From: Paenibacillus psychroresistens
Lineage (GTDB): Bacteria > Bacillota > Bacilli > Paenibacillales > NBRC-103111
Direction of reading: 5' to 3'
Length of the DNA: 64,000 nucleotides
Assembly: GCF_009728935.1 (NCBI RefSeq)
Contig: NZ_CP034235.1
Coordinates: forward strand, 1,650,001 to 1,714,000
In this document: positions 19,116-27,459 of the stretch, piece by piece
Layout: the number at the start of each line of letters is the position of its first letter
How positions within the stretch are numbered: position 1 is the stretch's first letter
Program-made: the position numbers and the translations under genes
The notes under the pieces: generated by a model
Told to the model about the DNA's origin: nothing
Seen by the model: only the letters and a program-made list of their open reading frames with translations
Databases searched by the model: none

Positions 19116-20053
19116 TGGGAGCCACCTTGGCAGGTTTAGCGTTTATCGATCCGGCAGTAGCCGCTCATCCGCAGCTTGCTCAAACGATTCTTTTTGCTTC
19201 ATTACTTGGTTCTCATGCACCCGATCTCGATGCCGTTGCGCGCATAAAAAGCTATTCCAGTTATATCCGCAATCATCGTGGCATTACGCATTCTTTGCCT
19301 GCTTTGTTTATCTGGCCTGCACTTGTTAGCTTAATAATGGGCTTGATTTTTGGGACACTGGATCAATTTGCTCATCTGTATTTTTGGAGTTTTGTAGCTG
19401 TGACTCTTCATGTATTGCTTGATCTGTTTAATGCCTATGGTGTTCAATGCTTCCGTCCATTAAGTAAAAAATGGTTTCATTTGGATGTACTCTCGATCTA
19501 TGAACCGTTTTTCTTTGTGATTCATCTCACAGGTCTGGCTCTATGGATAATGACTTCGCTAAATCCTGTTCCCATTTTCATTGCTGTGTACTTGTTGACT
19601 TTCCTTTATATCTTAGTGAGATCGGTTCATCATTCGATTGTTGTAAAACGTGTCCACTTAAAAATGAATCAAGTCGGGATCTATCATGTTATTCCTAGTT
19701 TACATTGGTTCCGCTGGCAATTCGTGTTCGAGTCGGACAGCTTTTTCTATACCGGAAAGGTCGATTACAAGAAAGTAGTCGTGGTTGATATTTATCACAA
19801 GGATCGTGCTAATCCAGTTATTGAAGCAACGATGGGAACAGATGGAGTAAGGGCGTTTCTACATTTTACGCAGCATATACATGTTTATTTCACTAAAAAA
19901 ACCGATGGATATGAAGTCAATTGGCGTGATATGCGATTCTGGCATAATCATAAGCTGCCGTTTGGGGTCGATGTGCAATTGGACGAAAATCTCAATGTTG
20001 TGGGTCAGAGTATGGGCTGGAGTAAGAAAACCTGGGAAGCGCCTTATGTATGA
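19091..20053 (+). CDS. Membrane-bound metal-dependent hydrolase, YfhP/YdjM-like
   Basis: The product is 320 residues. The ATG lies nine bases after GGGAGGA, inside the end of the preceding gene, which implies coupling. HLLMGATLAG, GSHAPDLDAVAR and NHRGITHSLPALF form the conserved His/Asp set of this family. Four or five hydrophobic segments follow (about 60-180). The C-terminal third is a soluble domain. The family is annotated as a membrane-bound, probably metal-dependent hydrolase of uncertain substrate; B. subtilis YfhP belongs to it. Co-translation with the glycosyltransferase suggests a role in envelope lipids. Confidence 0.85.
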   Translation: MDTGSHLLMGATLAGLAFIDPAVAAHPQLAQTILFASLLGSHAPDLDAVARIKSYSSYIRNHRGITHSLPALFIWPALVSLIMGLIFGTLDQFAHLYFWSFVAVTLHVLLDLFNAYGVQCFRPLSKKWFHLDVLSIYEPFFFVIHLTGLALWIMTSLNPVPIFIAVYLLTFLYILVRSVHHSIVVKRVHLKMNQVGIYHVIPSLHWFRWQFVFESDSFFYTGKVDYKKVVVVDIYHKDRANPVIEATMGTDGVRAFLHFTQHIHVYFTKKTDGYEVNWRDMRFWHNHKLPFGVDVQLDENLNVVGQSMGWSKKTWEAPYV

Positions 20054-20157
20054 GGTGATCCCAGTTTTACATTTTCTTTATTTTTTGTTAACACAGACAG
20101 AACACTTCTAAGTTAATTTGTATAGAGGAGCTGAAACAAAAGAATCAAGTAAAGTGT

Positions 20158-20179
20158 GTGGGAACGTTACCACAATTTG
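20158..20179. promoter_or_regulatory. LacI-type operator 1
   Basis: The 16-bp imperfect palindrome GTGGGAACGTTACCAC with central CG, followed by AATTTG, lies 23 bp before the first gene of the PHP/GDPD operon. A second copy at 23471-23492 differs at one of 22 positions. The central-CG symmetry is typical of LacI-family sites, and a LacI regulator is encoded between the two copies. Confidence 0.8.
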
Positions 20180-20201
20180 GACTAAGGAGCGACAACTACG
20201 A

Positions 20202-20660
20202 ATGCTTATTGATGTAAAAGGACAAGTCACTCCCGTCAACTCACGAAGCCATATTACATATAGCTTTGATCTTCGCCAGCCCATTGGGAAATTAAATATC
20301 CGCTTTTCGTATCATCCTAAACGTTTGGAAGATCCCGAACGCTCCAAGGAAATGATATTAGCCAGTATCGAGAAGTATTCCGGTTTAGAAAATTCAGATT
20401 TAGAGCAAGCCAAATGGGAATCATTTCTGCCGTTAACGAATTTAATCACACTCTCTGTAGATGATCCTCAAGGTCATCGGGGTGCAGGCCATCGCCATGA
20501 TCCCGAGCAGCTGATCCGGCTTTCGGAGCATCAAGCTTCACCTGGTTTTGTCAGCGGACCGATTATCGAGGGAATATGGAAGGTAACTTTAAGTCTGCAT
20601 GGAATTGTTTCGGAATTATGCTCTTATGAGCTTCAAATTTGGCAAGAGGAGGGGTTATGA
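20202..20660 (+). CDS. N-terminal domain partner of a CehA/McbA-type hydrolase
   Basis: The product is 152 residues. The start is ATG 20202, downstream of the operator; GGAG lies 12 bases away. The core LSVDDPQGHRGAGHRHD..ASPGFVSGPIIEGIWKVTLSLHG resembles the beta-rich domain that precedes the PHP domain in single-chain CehA/McbA metallohydrolases (recalled pattern: fDPxGxRG..ATPGYxxGPxxxGxW). Here it is a separate chain whose stop overlaps the PHP gene start as ATGA. It probably forms a complex with the PHP subunit and positions substrate. Alone it has no evident catalytic residues. Confidence 0.7.
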   Translation: MLIDVKGQVTPVNSRSHITYSFDLRQPIGKLNIRFSYHPKRLEDPERSKEMILASIEKYSGLENSDLEQAKWESFLPLTNLITLSVDDPQGHRGAGHRHDPEQLIRLSEHQASPGFVSGPIIEGIWKVTLSLHGIVSELCSYELQIWQEEGL

Positions 20661-21673
20661 TGCGCTGGGCAGCATGCGAGCTTCACACACATACCTTTCA
20701 TAGCGATGGGAAACAAACCTTGCTGGAATTGGCGAAAGCAGCCAAATCACTTGGATTCGATAGCATTGCATTGACGGATCACAATACGATGACAGGCTTA
20801 CAAGGGCGAGAAAGCATTGAAGCTGAAACAGACCTTACAATAATTCCTGGGATGGAATGGACGACTTTTTATGGACATATGGTGACGATTGGAATGGATG
20901 CTTTCGTAGATTGGCGTGCCAAGGGAATAGGCGACATCCACCAAGGAATTGCTGAAATTCATGCTCAAGGCGGAGTAGCTGGAATGGCTCATCCGTTTCG
21001 GATAGGCAGCCCAATTTGTACAGGCTGTTTCTGGGAATATGAAATCAGCAATTGGAATGAAATTGATTATATTGAAGTATGGTCTGGAACGTTCCCTTCT
21101 ATTAAAAAAGATAATTTACGCGCGTATCAATTATGGACGGATAAGTTGAATGAAGGCTACCGAATAGCGGCAACCTCAGGCCGAGATTGGCACTTTCAAG
21201 TCGAAACCGAGGATCCGATTTCGGTCACCTATCTAGGCTTGGAGGCTGGAGAAGATTCCTTGCGGAGCCAAGCTGTTAAAGCGATTTCCCAAGGAAGAAT
21301 ATCTGTAACAATTGGGCCTTTAATCACAATGGAAATCGAAAAAGCAAATGAATCCTATAAATTAGGTGATTTGATTCCATTAGATCATACACTTCCAGCA
21401 GCTGAACAAGCAGTAAGTCAGGCACATATCCATGTTGATTTTTCGGTAAGAAGTGGGATATGGGAAATAGCAGATCAGGATTTTACACTGCTGCTTACAG
21501 GGAATACAGGGATTGTAAGTGAACAGAAAATACGGTTCGTAGATGCTGCTTATTCCTTCGCCATTAATCGTTCAGATCTAATCTGGGCAAGAGCTGAGCT
21601 ATGGGGAACGGTACGTGGAGCTAGGGTTTTAATCGCTTTTACCAATGCCATTTACTTTGAGGTGAAACAATGA
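20657..21673 (+). CDS. PHP-domain metallophosphoesterase, CehA/McbA-like
   Basis: The product is 338 residues. ATG 20657 overlaps the previous stop (ATGA), with GAGGAGGGG in front. PHP motif 1 is ELHTHTFHSDG (about 7-17), motif 2 ALTDHNTM, then GMEWTTFYGH, MAHPFR and a SGRDWHF motif for the trinuclear metal site. PHP enzymes hydrolyse phosphoesters using Mn/Fe/Zn. No secretion signal, so it is cytoplasmic. Co-transcribed with a glycerophosphodiesterase and an ABC importer, it probably acts on an imported phosphodiester or phosphomonoester. Confidence 0.85.
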   Translation: MMRWAACELHTHTFHSDGKQTLLELAKAAKSLGFDSIALTDHNTMTGLQGRESIEAETDLTIIPGMEWTTFYGHMVTIGMDAFVDWRAKGIGDIHQGIAEIHAQGGVAGMAHPFRIGSPICTGCFWEYEISNWNEIDYIEVWSGTFPSIKKDNLRAYQLWTDKLNEGYRIAATSGRDWHFQVETEDPISVTYLGLEAGEDSLRSQAVKAISQGRISVTIGPLITMEIEKANESYKLGDLIPLDHTLPAAEQAVSQAHIHVDFSVRSGIWEIADQDFTLLLTGNTGIVSEQKIRFVDAAYSFAINRSDLIWARAELWGTVRGARVLIAFTNAIYFEVKQ

Positions 21674-22422
21674 GCCAATCATTTCCATGGATTACAGCTC
21701 ATAGCGGCTGTATGAACAAGCCTGATAACACGTTAGCTTCTGCAGAAATAGCACTCCAGCTAGGCGCAGATATTGTTGAGGATGATATTCGAATCACAAG
21801 TGATGGAATTCTAGTGCTAGCCCATGATGATGAAATCCAATTGCCCAATGGCACAATCTATCACATTTCTCAAATGACCTATAGCGAATTAAGTGAATTA
21901 GATATTCTAGCTCGCTCGGGAACAGTACCAGCAACGATCCGCTTAGCTACATTGGAATCGTTTCTCCAGCTTATTAAGGCAGTCGGGAAAATCGCCAATT
22001 TGGATCTAAAAGCAGATGAATGCATTAAGCCTGTTTCTGATTTAGTTGAAAAATATCAGATGCTGGAGCAAGTGATTGTTTCTGGGTGTGAGGCTGAACG
22101 GGCTATGAAGGTGAATCAAATTAACCCGAAGCTGCGCAAACTGCTAAACGCAAATATCGAGTTATTTTTAAGCTTAGATTATGAAGAAGCGGTAGAGATA
22201 ACCTGTAATGATGCACTTGCCGCAAATTGTATGGGGATAAATATAGAGTATCGTTTGGTAAAAACAAAGCTTTTGGAAGCAGCATGGAACAAAAACCTCC
22301 CCATTCTTGTGTGGACAGTAAACGATGAGATTGAAATGAAACGGATGGTTGAAATGGGCGTACATTCGATCACCACAAGGAATTTGCAGACTTTAATTGA
22401 TTTAAAGCAGCTAAGGGTCTAA
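21670..22422 (+). CDS. Glycerophosphodiester phosphodiesterase
   Basis: The product is 250 residues with an ATGA overlap to the PHP gene. GDPD signatures: AHSG (HRG variant, about 10-13), DNTLASAEIALQLGADIVEDDIR, then TSDGILVLAHDDEI with the second catalytic His, and NLDLKADE late in the barrel. The C-terminal VWTVNDEIEMKRMVEMGV is typical. It cleaves glycerophosphodiesters to glycerol-3-phosphate plus alcohol, in the cytoplasm since no signal peptide is seen. The first HRG Arg being Ser is a variation to note. Confidence 0.88.
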   Translation: MSQSFPWITAHSGCMNKPDNTLASAEIALQLGADIVEDDIRITSDGILVLAHDDEIQLPNGTIYHISQMTYSELSELDILARSGTVPATIRLATLESFLQLIKAVGKIANLDLKADECIKPVSDLVEKYQMLEQVIVSGCEAERAMKVNQINPKLRKLLNANIELFLSLDYEEAVEITCNDALAANCMGINIEYRLVKTKLLEAAWNKNLPILVWTVNDEIEMKRMVEMGVHSITTRNLQTLIDLKQLRV

Positions 22423-22456
22423 GCCTAATCGAGATGAGAATGGAGTATGCAATTGT

Positions 22457-23461
22457 ATGGCATATACGATTAAAGAAGTTGCCGCACGGGCTGGCGTATC
22501 GAAGTCAACTGTCTCCAGAGTCATTTCCAACACAGGTTATACGAGTCAGATAGCACGTGAAAAGGTTTTGCAGGTGATTGAAGAGCTGCAATACAAACCG
22601 AATGCAGTAGCAAGAGCAATGGTTTCTCAGCGGACCAATAATATTGGGGTCATTATTTATAGAGAGCATCACCCCATAGCTTCCCATCCGTTTTATGGAA
22701 AGATTCTCGATTCTGTTCTAACAGCTGCTGGAGCGCTGGATTACTCTGTTTTTGTAACGACGGATCAAGAAATGTCACTTCGTTCCGCCGATTATATGCT
22801 GGAAAAGAGAGTGGACGGTTTAATTCTAATTAGCCGCCTTCGCCAAAACGTAATTGATTATATCCGCAATTTTAAAATCCCTTATATCATGGTTAACGGT
22901 TCAACCGAGGATCAAGATGTGATTCATATCGTCAATCAAGACGAAGTAGGCGGACAGAAAGCAGCCGAGTATTTGTTCAAAATCGGTCACCGCAAAATTT
23001 TCATCATCGCAGGACCACAGGAGCATCGCAGTCACCATATGCGCTTCAATAGCTTTAGAGCTTACATGGAGCAGCAAGGAAATAATATTGAAACTTCATC
23101 AATCTTTTATTCAACTGCTTCAACGTTCGAAAAAGGATACCAAGCTATGGCTGATTCTATGGAGAACTTAATGAGCCATTCTTATACGGCGATTTTTGCC
23201 ACCAATGACATGCTTGCGCTCGGTGCGATGAAATACTTGCAGGAAAGAGCGGTACGCATCCCAGAGCAAATGGCCATAATGGGCTTCGATGATATTGATT
23301 TTGCTGATATGGTCACCCCATCTCTAACCACCATACATGTAGAAAAAGGCCAAATGGGCCATGAGTCTGTGATGATTTTGGATCGCTTGATTAAGAAACA
23401 AACCGTTTTACCTGAGCGAATTGAATATGAACCGAGATTGGTGGTTCGCCAGTCGACTTAG
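22457..23461 (+). CDS. LacI-family transcriptional regulator
   Basis: The product is 334 residues. The HTH is MAYTIKEVAARAGVSKSTVS (residues 1-20), with the hinge helix region KPNAVARAM, then a periplasmic-binding-like effector domain (RTNNIGVIIY, IHIVNQDEVGGQKAAEYLF, FATNDMLALGAMKYL, IMGFDDIDFADMVTPSLTT). It sits mid-operon. The two near-identical operators, one before the operon and one 9 bp after this gene, are its likely targets, giving autoregulation and a second control point for the transporter genes. Confidence 0.92.
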   Translation: MAYTIKEVAARAGVSKSTVSRVISNTGYTSQIAREKVLQVIEELQYKPNAVARAMVSQRTNNIGVIIYREHHPIASHPFYGKILDSVLTAAGALDYSVFVTTDQEMSLRSADYMLEKRVDGLILISRLRQNVIDYIRNFKIPYIMVNGSTEDQDVIHIVNQDEVGGQKAAEYLFKIGHRKIFIIAGPQEHRSHHMRFNSFRAYMEQQGNNIETSSIFYSTASTFEKGYQAMADSMENLMSHSYTAIFATNDMLALGAMKYLQERAVRIPEQMAIMGFDDIDFADMVTPSLTTIHVEKGQMGHESVMILDRLIKKQTVLPERIEYEPRLVVRQST

Positions 23462-23470
23462 ATGTCTATC

Positions 23471-23492
23471 GTGGGAACGATACCACAATTTG
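23471..23492. promoter_or_regulatory. LacI-type operator 2
   Basis: GTGGGAACGATACCAC then AATTTG, one base different from the copy at 20158. It lies in the 62-bp gap between the LacI gene and the first permease gene, so the transporter genes may have their own LacI-controlled promoter, or the site may act as a roadblock or looping partner. Confidence 0.75.
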
Positions 23493-23523
23493 TTATTTTT
23501 CTGAAAGGAGTGAGATTCGGCTT

Positions 23524-24348
23524 ATGCGTTGGTATTTAAAAGCGTTGGGTACTCGTAAAATTATTGAATTCCTACTCTTAATCATTTTCGTTGTTTTCTT
23601 CTTTGCGCCTTTGTTGAATTTAGTCGTACTGGCTTTTAGCGGTAAATGGAACTATCCGGATTTATTGCCGCATATGTGGTCATTAAAGTGGTGGACGTTT
23701 GTTTTTCAGCAGGACGATATCGCTCACTCAATTAGCCTGTCCTTTATGATTGCAACTATTGTAACGGTGGCGTCCATCATTATTTGTGTGCCTGCTGCCT
23801 ACGCGTTTGCTAGAATTCGCTTTCCGCTGAGCCGGTTTTTCTTATTCTCGTTCCTCTTAACACATGCGTTCCCGAAAATGGGCTTATACGTATCGATAGC
23901 AGTGCTCTTTTATAAGCTGGGACTGATGAACACATTATTGGGAGTCGTATTAATCCACATGATCAATGTGCTCATGTATATGACATGGATTCCATCTGCA
24001 GCTTTTAGAAATGTGCATGTGGCCCAAGAGGAATCTGCTCGGGATGTAGGCGCAAGCTACTTTCGGGTATTCCGCAGTATCACATTACCCATGGCAATGC
24101 CGGGTATTATCGTAGCTTCGATCTTCACCTTTTTAAGCTCTTTAGATGAAGCGCAAGGTACCTTTCTAGTAGGGATCCCCAATTATAAAACAATGCCAAT
24201 CGTCATGTATTCGATTATTAGCGATTATCCGAGCAGTGCTGGTGCAGTCTTCTCGATTATTCTCACGGCGCCATCGATCATATTGCTTTATGCGGCACAA
24301 CGTTTTGTAAGTGCTAACGCCCTGTCGAGCGGGTTTCAAATTAAATAA
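23524..24348 (+). CDS. ABC importer permease (PotC/PhnV/YnjC-type)
   Basis: The product is 274 residues with six predicted membrane segments, beginning IIEFLLLIIFVVFFFAPLLNLVVLAF. The EAA loop is EESARDVGASYFRVFRSITLPMAMPGI (about 160-185), which contacts the ATPase. Family features match permeases for iron, polyamines or aminoethylphosphonate rather than the maltose class. It opens the four-gene transporter block behind operator 2. Confidence 0.85.
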   Translation: MRWYLKALGTRKIIEFLLLIIFVVFFFAPLLNLVVLAFSGKWNYPDLLPHMWSLKWWTFVFQQDDIAHSISLSFMIATIVTVASIIICVPAAYAFARIRFPLSRFFLFSFLLTHAFPKMGLYVSIAVLFYKLGLMNTLLGVVLIHMINVLMYMTWIPSAAFRNVHVAQEESARDVGASYFRVFRSITLPMAMPGIIVASIFTFLSSLDEAQGTFLVGIPNYKTMPIVMYSIISDYPSSAGAVFSIILTAPSIILLYAAQRFVSANALSSGFQIK

Positions 24349-24360
24349 GAGGTGATTTCA

Positions 24361-25398
24361 ATGACTATACAATTATCGATCAGGCAGCTTGCCAAACGTT
24401 ATAAAACCGGAGAAGGCATATCGGATATTTCCTTTGATGTTAAGAAGGGAGAGCTCGTTACACTGCTTGGTCCATCTGGATGCGGCAAAACAACCGTGTT
24501 AAGAAGCATTGGCGGCTTTCTTGATCCTGATTCCGGGGATATTCTAATTGAGCAAAAAAGTGTGCTGCAGTTTCCACCAGAAAAACGTCCAACCTCGTTG
24601 GTATTTCAAGGCTATAATCTTTGGCCGCATATGAATGTATATGAGAATTTGGCATTTGGCTTGAAAATTCGCAAGGTGAAAAAGGACGAAATACGCAGAT
24701 CAGTAACCGACGTGCTGCAGCTCGTAAGATTGCCTGGCGCGGAGAAGAAATATCCCAGCGAATTGTCTGGGGGTCAGCAGCAGCGAATTGCCCTAGCACG
24801 CTCACTTCTGCTCAAGCCTGCAGTCTTGCTTTTAGATGAACCTTTTTCAGCTTTAGATGCAAAGTTAAGACATGAAATGAGAGAAGAATTGCGGGAAATT
24901 CAAGCGAAGATTGGTCTTACGATGGTTTTCGTGACTCATGATCAAGAAGAAGCTTTATCGATTTCGGATCGGATTATTGTCATGAACCAAGGGCGCATTG
25001 AGCAAATAGCTCCTCCGCAGGAAATTTATGATGAGCCCAAATCGCTTTATGTGGCTCGCTTTATCGGTAAAATGAATTTTTTAAAGGGGGTGGTTATCGG
25101 AGAACGAATTCATGTGGATCAATTATCCTTCCCCAATATAGACAAGCTTTCAGGTCAAGTAAGCTTAGCAGTTAGACCTGAGAACATTATGATGAATGAA
25201 GCAGCGGGCGAAGGTTTATCAGGTGAAATCAAGCAGATTATGGTGCTGGGACATTATGCCGAAGTAACGATTGATTTGAACAAGCATGGAATTATTAAAG
25301 TTTTCAAGCCTCGCGATTCAGTCAAAGAACTGCACGCCAAACAAAACGTTAAAGTGACTTTTACAAAAATATTAGCTTATCAGACAGAGCAATTATAA
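24361..25398 (+). CDS. ABC importer ATP-binding protein (PotA/FbpC/PhnT-type)
   Basis: The product is 345 residues. ATG 24361 is chosen over GTG 24352 because GAGG lies eight bases before it. Walker A is GPSGCGKTT (about 35-43), Q-loop VFQGYN, signature LSGGQQQR, Walker B VLLLDEP, switch VTHDQEEAL. The C-terminal about 100 residues form the TOBE/OB regulatory domain (SLAVRPENIMM). It energises the two permeases encoded on either side. Four bases of context (TGAT) separate it closely from the previous gene. Confidence 0.92.
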   Translation: MTIQLSIRQLAKRYKTGEGISDISFDVKKGELVTLLGPSGCGKTTVLRSIGGFLDPDSGDILIEQKSVLQFPPEKRPTSLVFQGYNLWPHMNVYENLAFGLKIRKVKKDEIRRSVTDVLQLVRLPGAEKKYPSELSGGQQQRIALARSLLLKPAVLLLDEPFSALDAKLRHEMREELREIQAKIGLTMVFVTHDQEEALSISDRIIVMNQGRIEQIAPPQEIYDEPKSLYVARFIGKMNFLKGVVIGERIHVDQLSFPNIDKLSGQVSLAVRPENIMMNEAAGEGLSGEIKQIMVLGHYAEVTIDLNKHGIIKVFKPRDSVKELHAKQNVKVTFTKILAYQTEQL

Positions 25399-25415
25399 AA
25401 TAGGAGGAATTTAAA

Positions 25416-26606
25416 ATGTTAAATAAGAGAAACCTACTGGCTTTAACTTTAGTATCTGCAATGTCTATCTCCTTGCTTTCCGCATGTGGCACAAAATCAG
25501 AAAGTACATCAGGTGCAAGTACTGACCCAGCATCTTCTCCTACTGCAGCAGCAAGTTCGGATGCACCTGCTAAGCAGGAAGAATTCTCGTTTTATTTTAC
25601 AGGCTCTGCCAACGTAAAGGGTTTGTGGGACAAGATTACTCCTATGTTTGAAAAAGCACACCCAGAGGTAAAAGTGAAATTGGTTTATATCCCTTCAGGA
25701 ACAGGCGCACAGCCTACATATGACCGCCTAGTTGCGGCTAAACAAGCAGGAAAAGGCTCAGGAGATATTGATTTATATGAAGACGGACTATCTTCCGTAA
25801 CAAAAGGCAAAAAAGATGATCTTTGGGATACCTTGCCAAGCGCTTCAATTGCCAATTTAGCAAAAGTAGATCAAAAAAGACTAGAAAGCATCTCAAATCT
25901 TGCTGTTCCTTATCGCGCTTCCGCCGTTGTTATTGCATACAACAGCGATAAAGTTAAGACTGCACCTAATACAATGGATGATGTTTTCACATGGATTCGC
26001 CAAAATCCAGGCAAATTCGCCTACAATGATCCATCTACAGGGGGATCAGGCGATTCCTTCGTATTAACGACTATCTACAAATCTATGGCAGCAGATGCCA
26101 TCTATAATCAGGATCCAAGTGTAGAAAAAGAATGGGATGCCGGCTTTGCGTTATTGAAGGAGCTTGGACCCTTAATGTACAACAAAGGGATTTATCCTAA
26201 GAAAAACCAAGGGACATTGGATATCTTGGCTAGCGGAGAAGTTGATATGATTCCAGCTTGGTCAGATATGGCATTAGATGGCATTAGCAAAGGAACACTT
26301 CCTGCTTCAACTAAATTGAAACAGCTTGATCCTGGTATGAACGGCGGACCGACTTACTTAATGGTTCCTAAATTATCTGAGAAAAAAGAAGCTGTCTATA
26401 AATTTCTAGATTTCGTATTAACGCCAGAAGCTCAAACGGTTATTATCAATGAAATGCACGGCTTCCCAGGTATTGAGCTTTCCAATATGCCACAAGAGAT
26501 TCAAGATCAATTTACTGGCGTATCAGGTGGTTTCCGCAGCTTTGACATCGGCGATTTGGATAAAGATATGCTTAAACGCTGGCAAAGTGAAGTTGCTGCC
26601 CAATGA
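25416..26606 (+). CDS. ABC importer substrate-binding lipoprotein
   Basis: The product is 396 residues with AGGAGG before the ATG. Signal peptide with lipobox LLSACG, a Ser/Ala/Pro linker (about 25-50), then a two-lobe binding protein of the iron/aminoethylphosphonate/YnjB-like class (VVIAYNSDKVKTAP, NPGKFAYNDPSTGGSGDSF, PTYLMVPKLSEKKEAVYKFLDF). The ligand is unknown; the neighbouring PHP and GDPD enzymes suggest a phosphodiester or related organophosphate. Confidence 0.88.
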   Translation: MLNKRNLLALTLVSAMSISLLSACGTKSESTSGASTDPASSPTAAASSDAPAKQEEFSFYFTGSANVKGLWDKITPMFEKAHPEVKVKLVYIPSGTGAQPTYDRLVAAKQAGKGSGDIDLYEDGLSSVTKGKKDDLWDTLPSASIANLAKVDQKRLESISNLAVPYRASAVVIAYNSDKVKTAPNTMDDVFTWIRQNPGKFAYNDPSTGGSGDSFVLTTIYKSMAADAIYNQDPSVEKEWDAGFALLKELGPLMYNKGIYPKKNQGTLDILASGEVDMIPAWSDMALDGISKGTLPASTKLKQLDPGMNGGPTYLMVPKLSEKKEAVYKFLDFVLTPEAQTVIINEMHGFPGIELSNMPQEIQDQFTGVSGGFRSFDIGDLDKDMLKRWQSEVAAQ

Positions 26607-27445
26607 AAAAAGAATTAAAAATGGGGATACTAGGCCTGGGCCTAGTTATCCCTTCCTTTTTAGTGCTGTCTGTAGTCGTCATCATTCCGATCGTGCTTGC
26701 GTTTATCGAAAGCTTAAAGAATAAATCAGGTGGCTTTGATTTTTCGAATTATACATCCCTTTTCACTGATAAAATGATGGTTTCCAATATTATTTTCACG
26801 CTGAAAGTAACGATTATTTCTGTTGTTTTGGTTATGTTAATTAGCTATGCATTGGCCGTATTTATGAGATTCAGTTCAGGAGTTATGGTAGAGTGGATTC
26901 GCAAGCTTTATATGATTCCAATTTTTATTCCAGGGGTTATTGCCACGTATGGTTTGATTAACTTATTAGGTGATCATGGCTGGCTGGCTCGATTTATGCT
27001 GGTGCTTCATTTAGGTCACTTGCCGCGAATTATTTTTGATATGAAAGGGATTATCATTGCCAGTTTATGGTTTAATATCCCATTTACAACAATGCTGCTT
27101 AGCTCAGCTTTATCAGGTATTTCAAACTCCATTATTGAAAGTGCGCAGGATGTAGGGGCCGGAAAGCTGAAGATATTCCTTCGCTTAATTTTACCGTTAT
27201 CTTACAAAACATTGCTTGTTGCCGTTACTTTTGTATTTATGGGAGTGATTGGCTCCTTTACGGCTCCATTCCTGATGGGCCCGAATGCTCCGCAAATGCT
27301 GGGGGTTTCGATGGATCAAATTTTTAGTGTGTTCCAGGAAAAAGAACAAGCGGCAGCATTAGCTTTCTTTACCTTCTTTCTTTGTTCCGGTATGGGTTAT
27401 TTCTACATCCGCACGATGGTTAAAGATGAGGCAGCACGAATCTAA
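26603..27445 (+). CDS. ABC importer permease (PotB/PhnU/YnjC-type)
   Basis: The product is 280 residues with ATGA overlap to the binding-protein gene. Six membrane segments are seen. The EAA loop is IESAQDVGAGKLKIFLRLILPLSYKTLLVAV (about 175-205, read in parts). It pairs with the 274-residue permease to form the heterodimeric channel. The ATPase gene is between the two. Confidence 0.85.
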   Translation: MKKELKMGILGLGLVIPSFLVLSVVVIIPIVLAFIESLKNKSGGFDFSNYTSLFTDKMMVSNIIFTLKVTIISVVLVMLISYALAVFMRFSSGVMVEWIRKLYMIPIFIPGVIATYGLINLLGDHGWLARFMLVLHLGHLPRIIFDMKGIIIASLWFNIPFTTMLLSSALSGISNSIIESAQDVGAGKLKIFLRLILPLSYKTLLVAVTFVFMGVIGSFTAPFLMGPNAPQMLGVSMDQIFSVFQEKEQAAALAFFTFFLCSGMGYFYIRTMVKDEAARI

Positions 27446-27459
27446 TTTGGAGGCATGCT

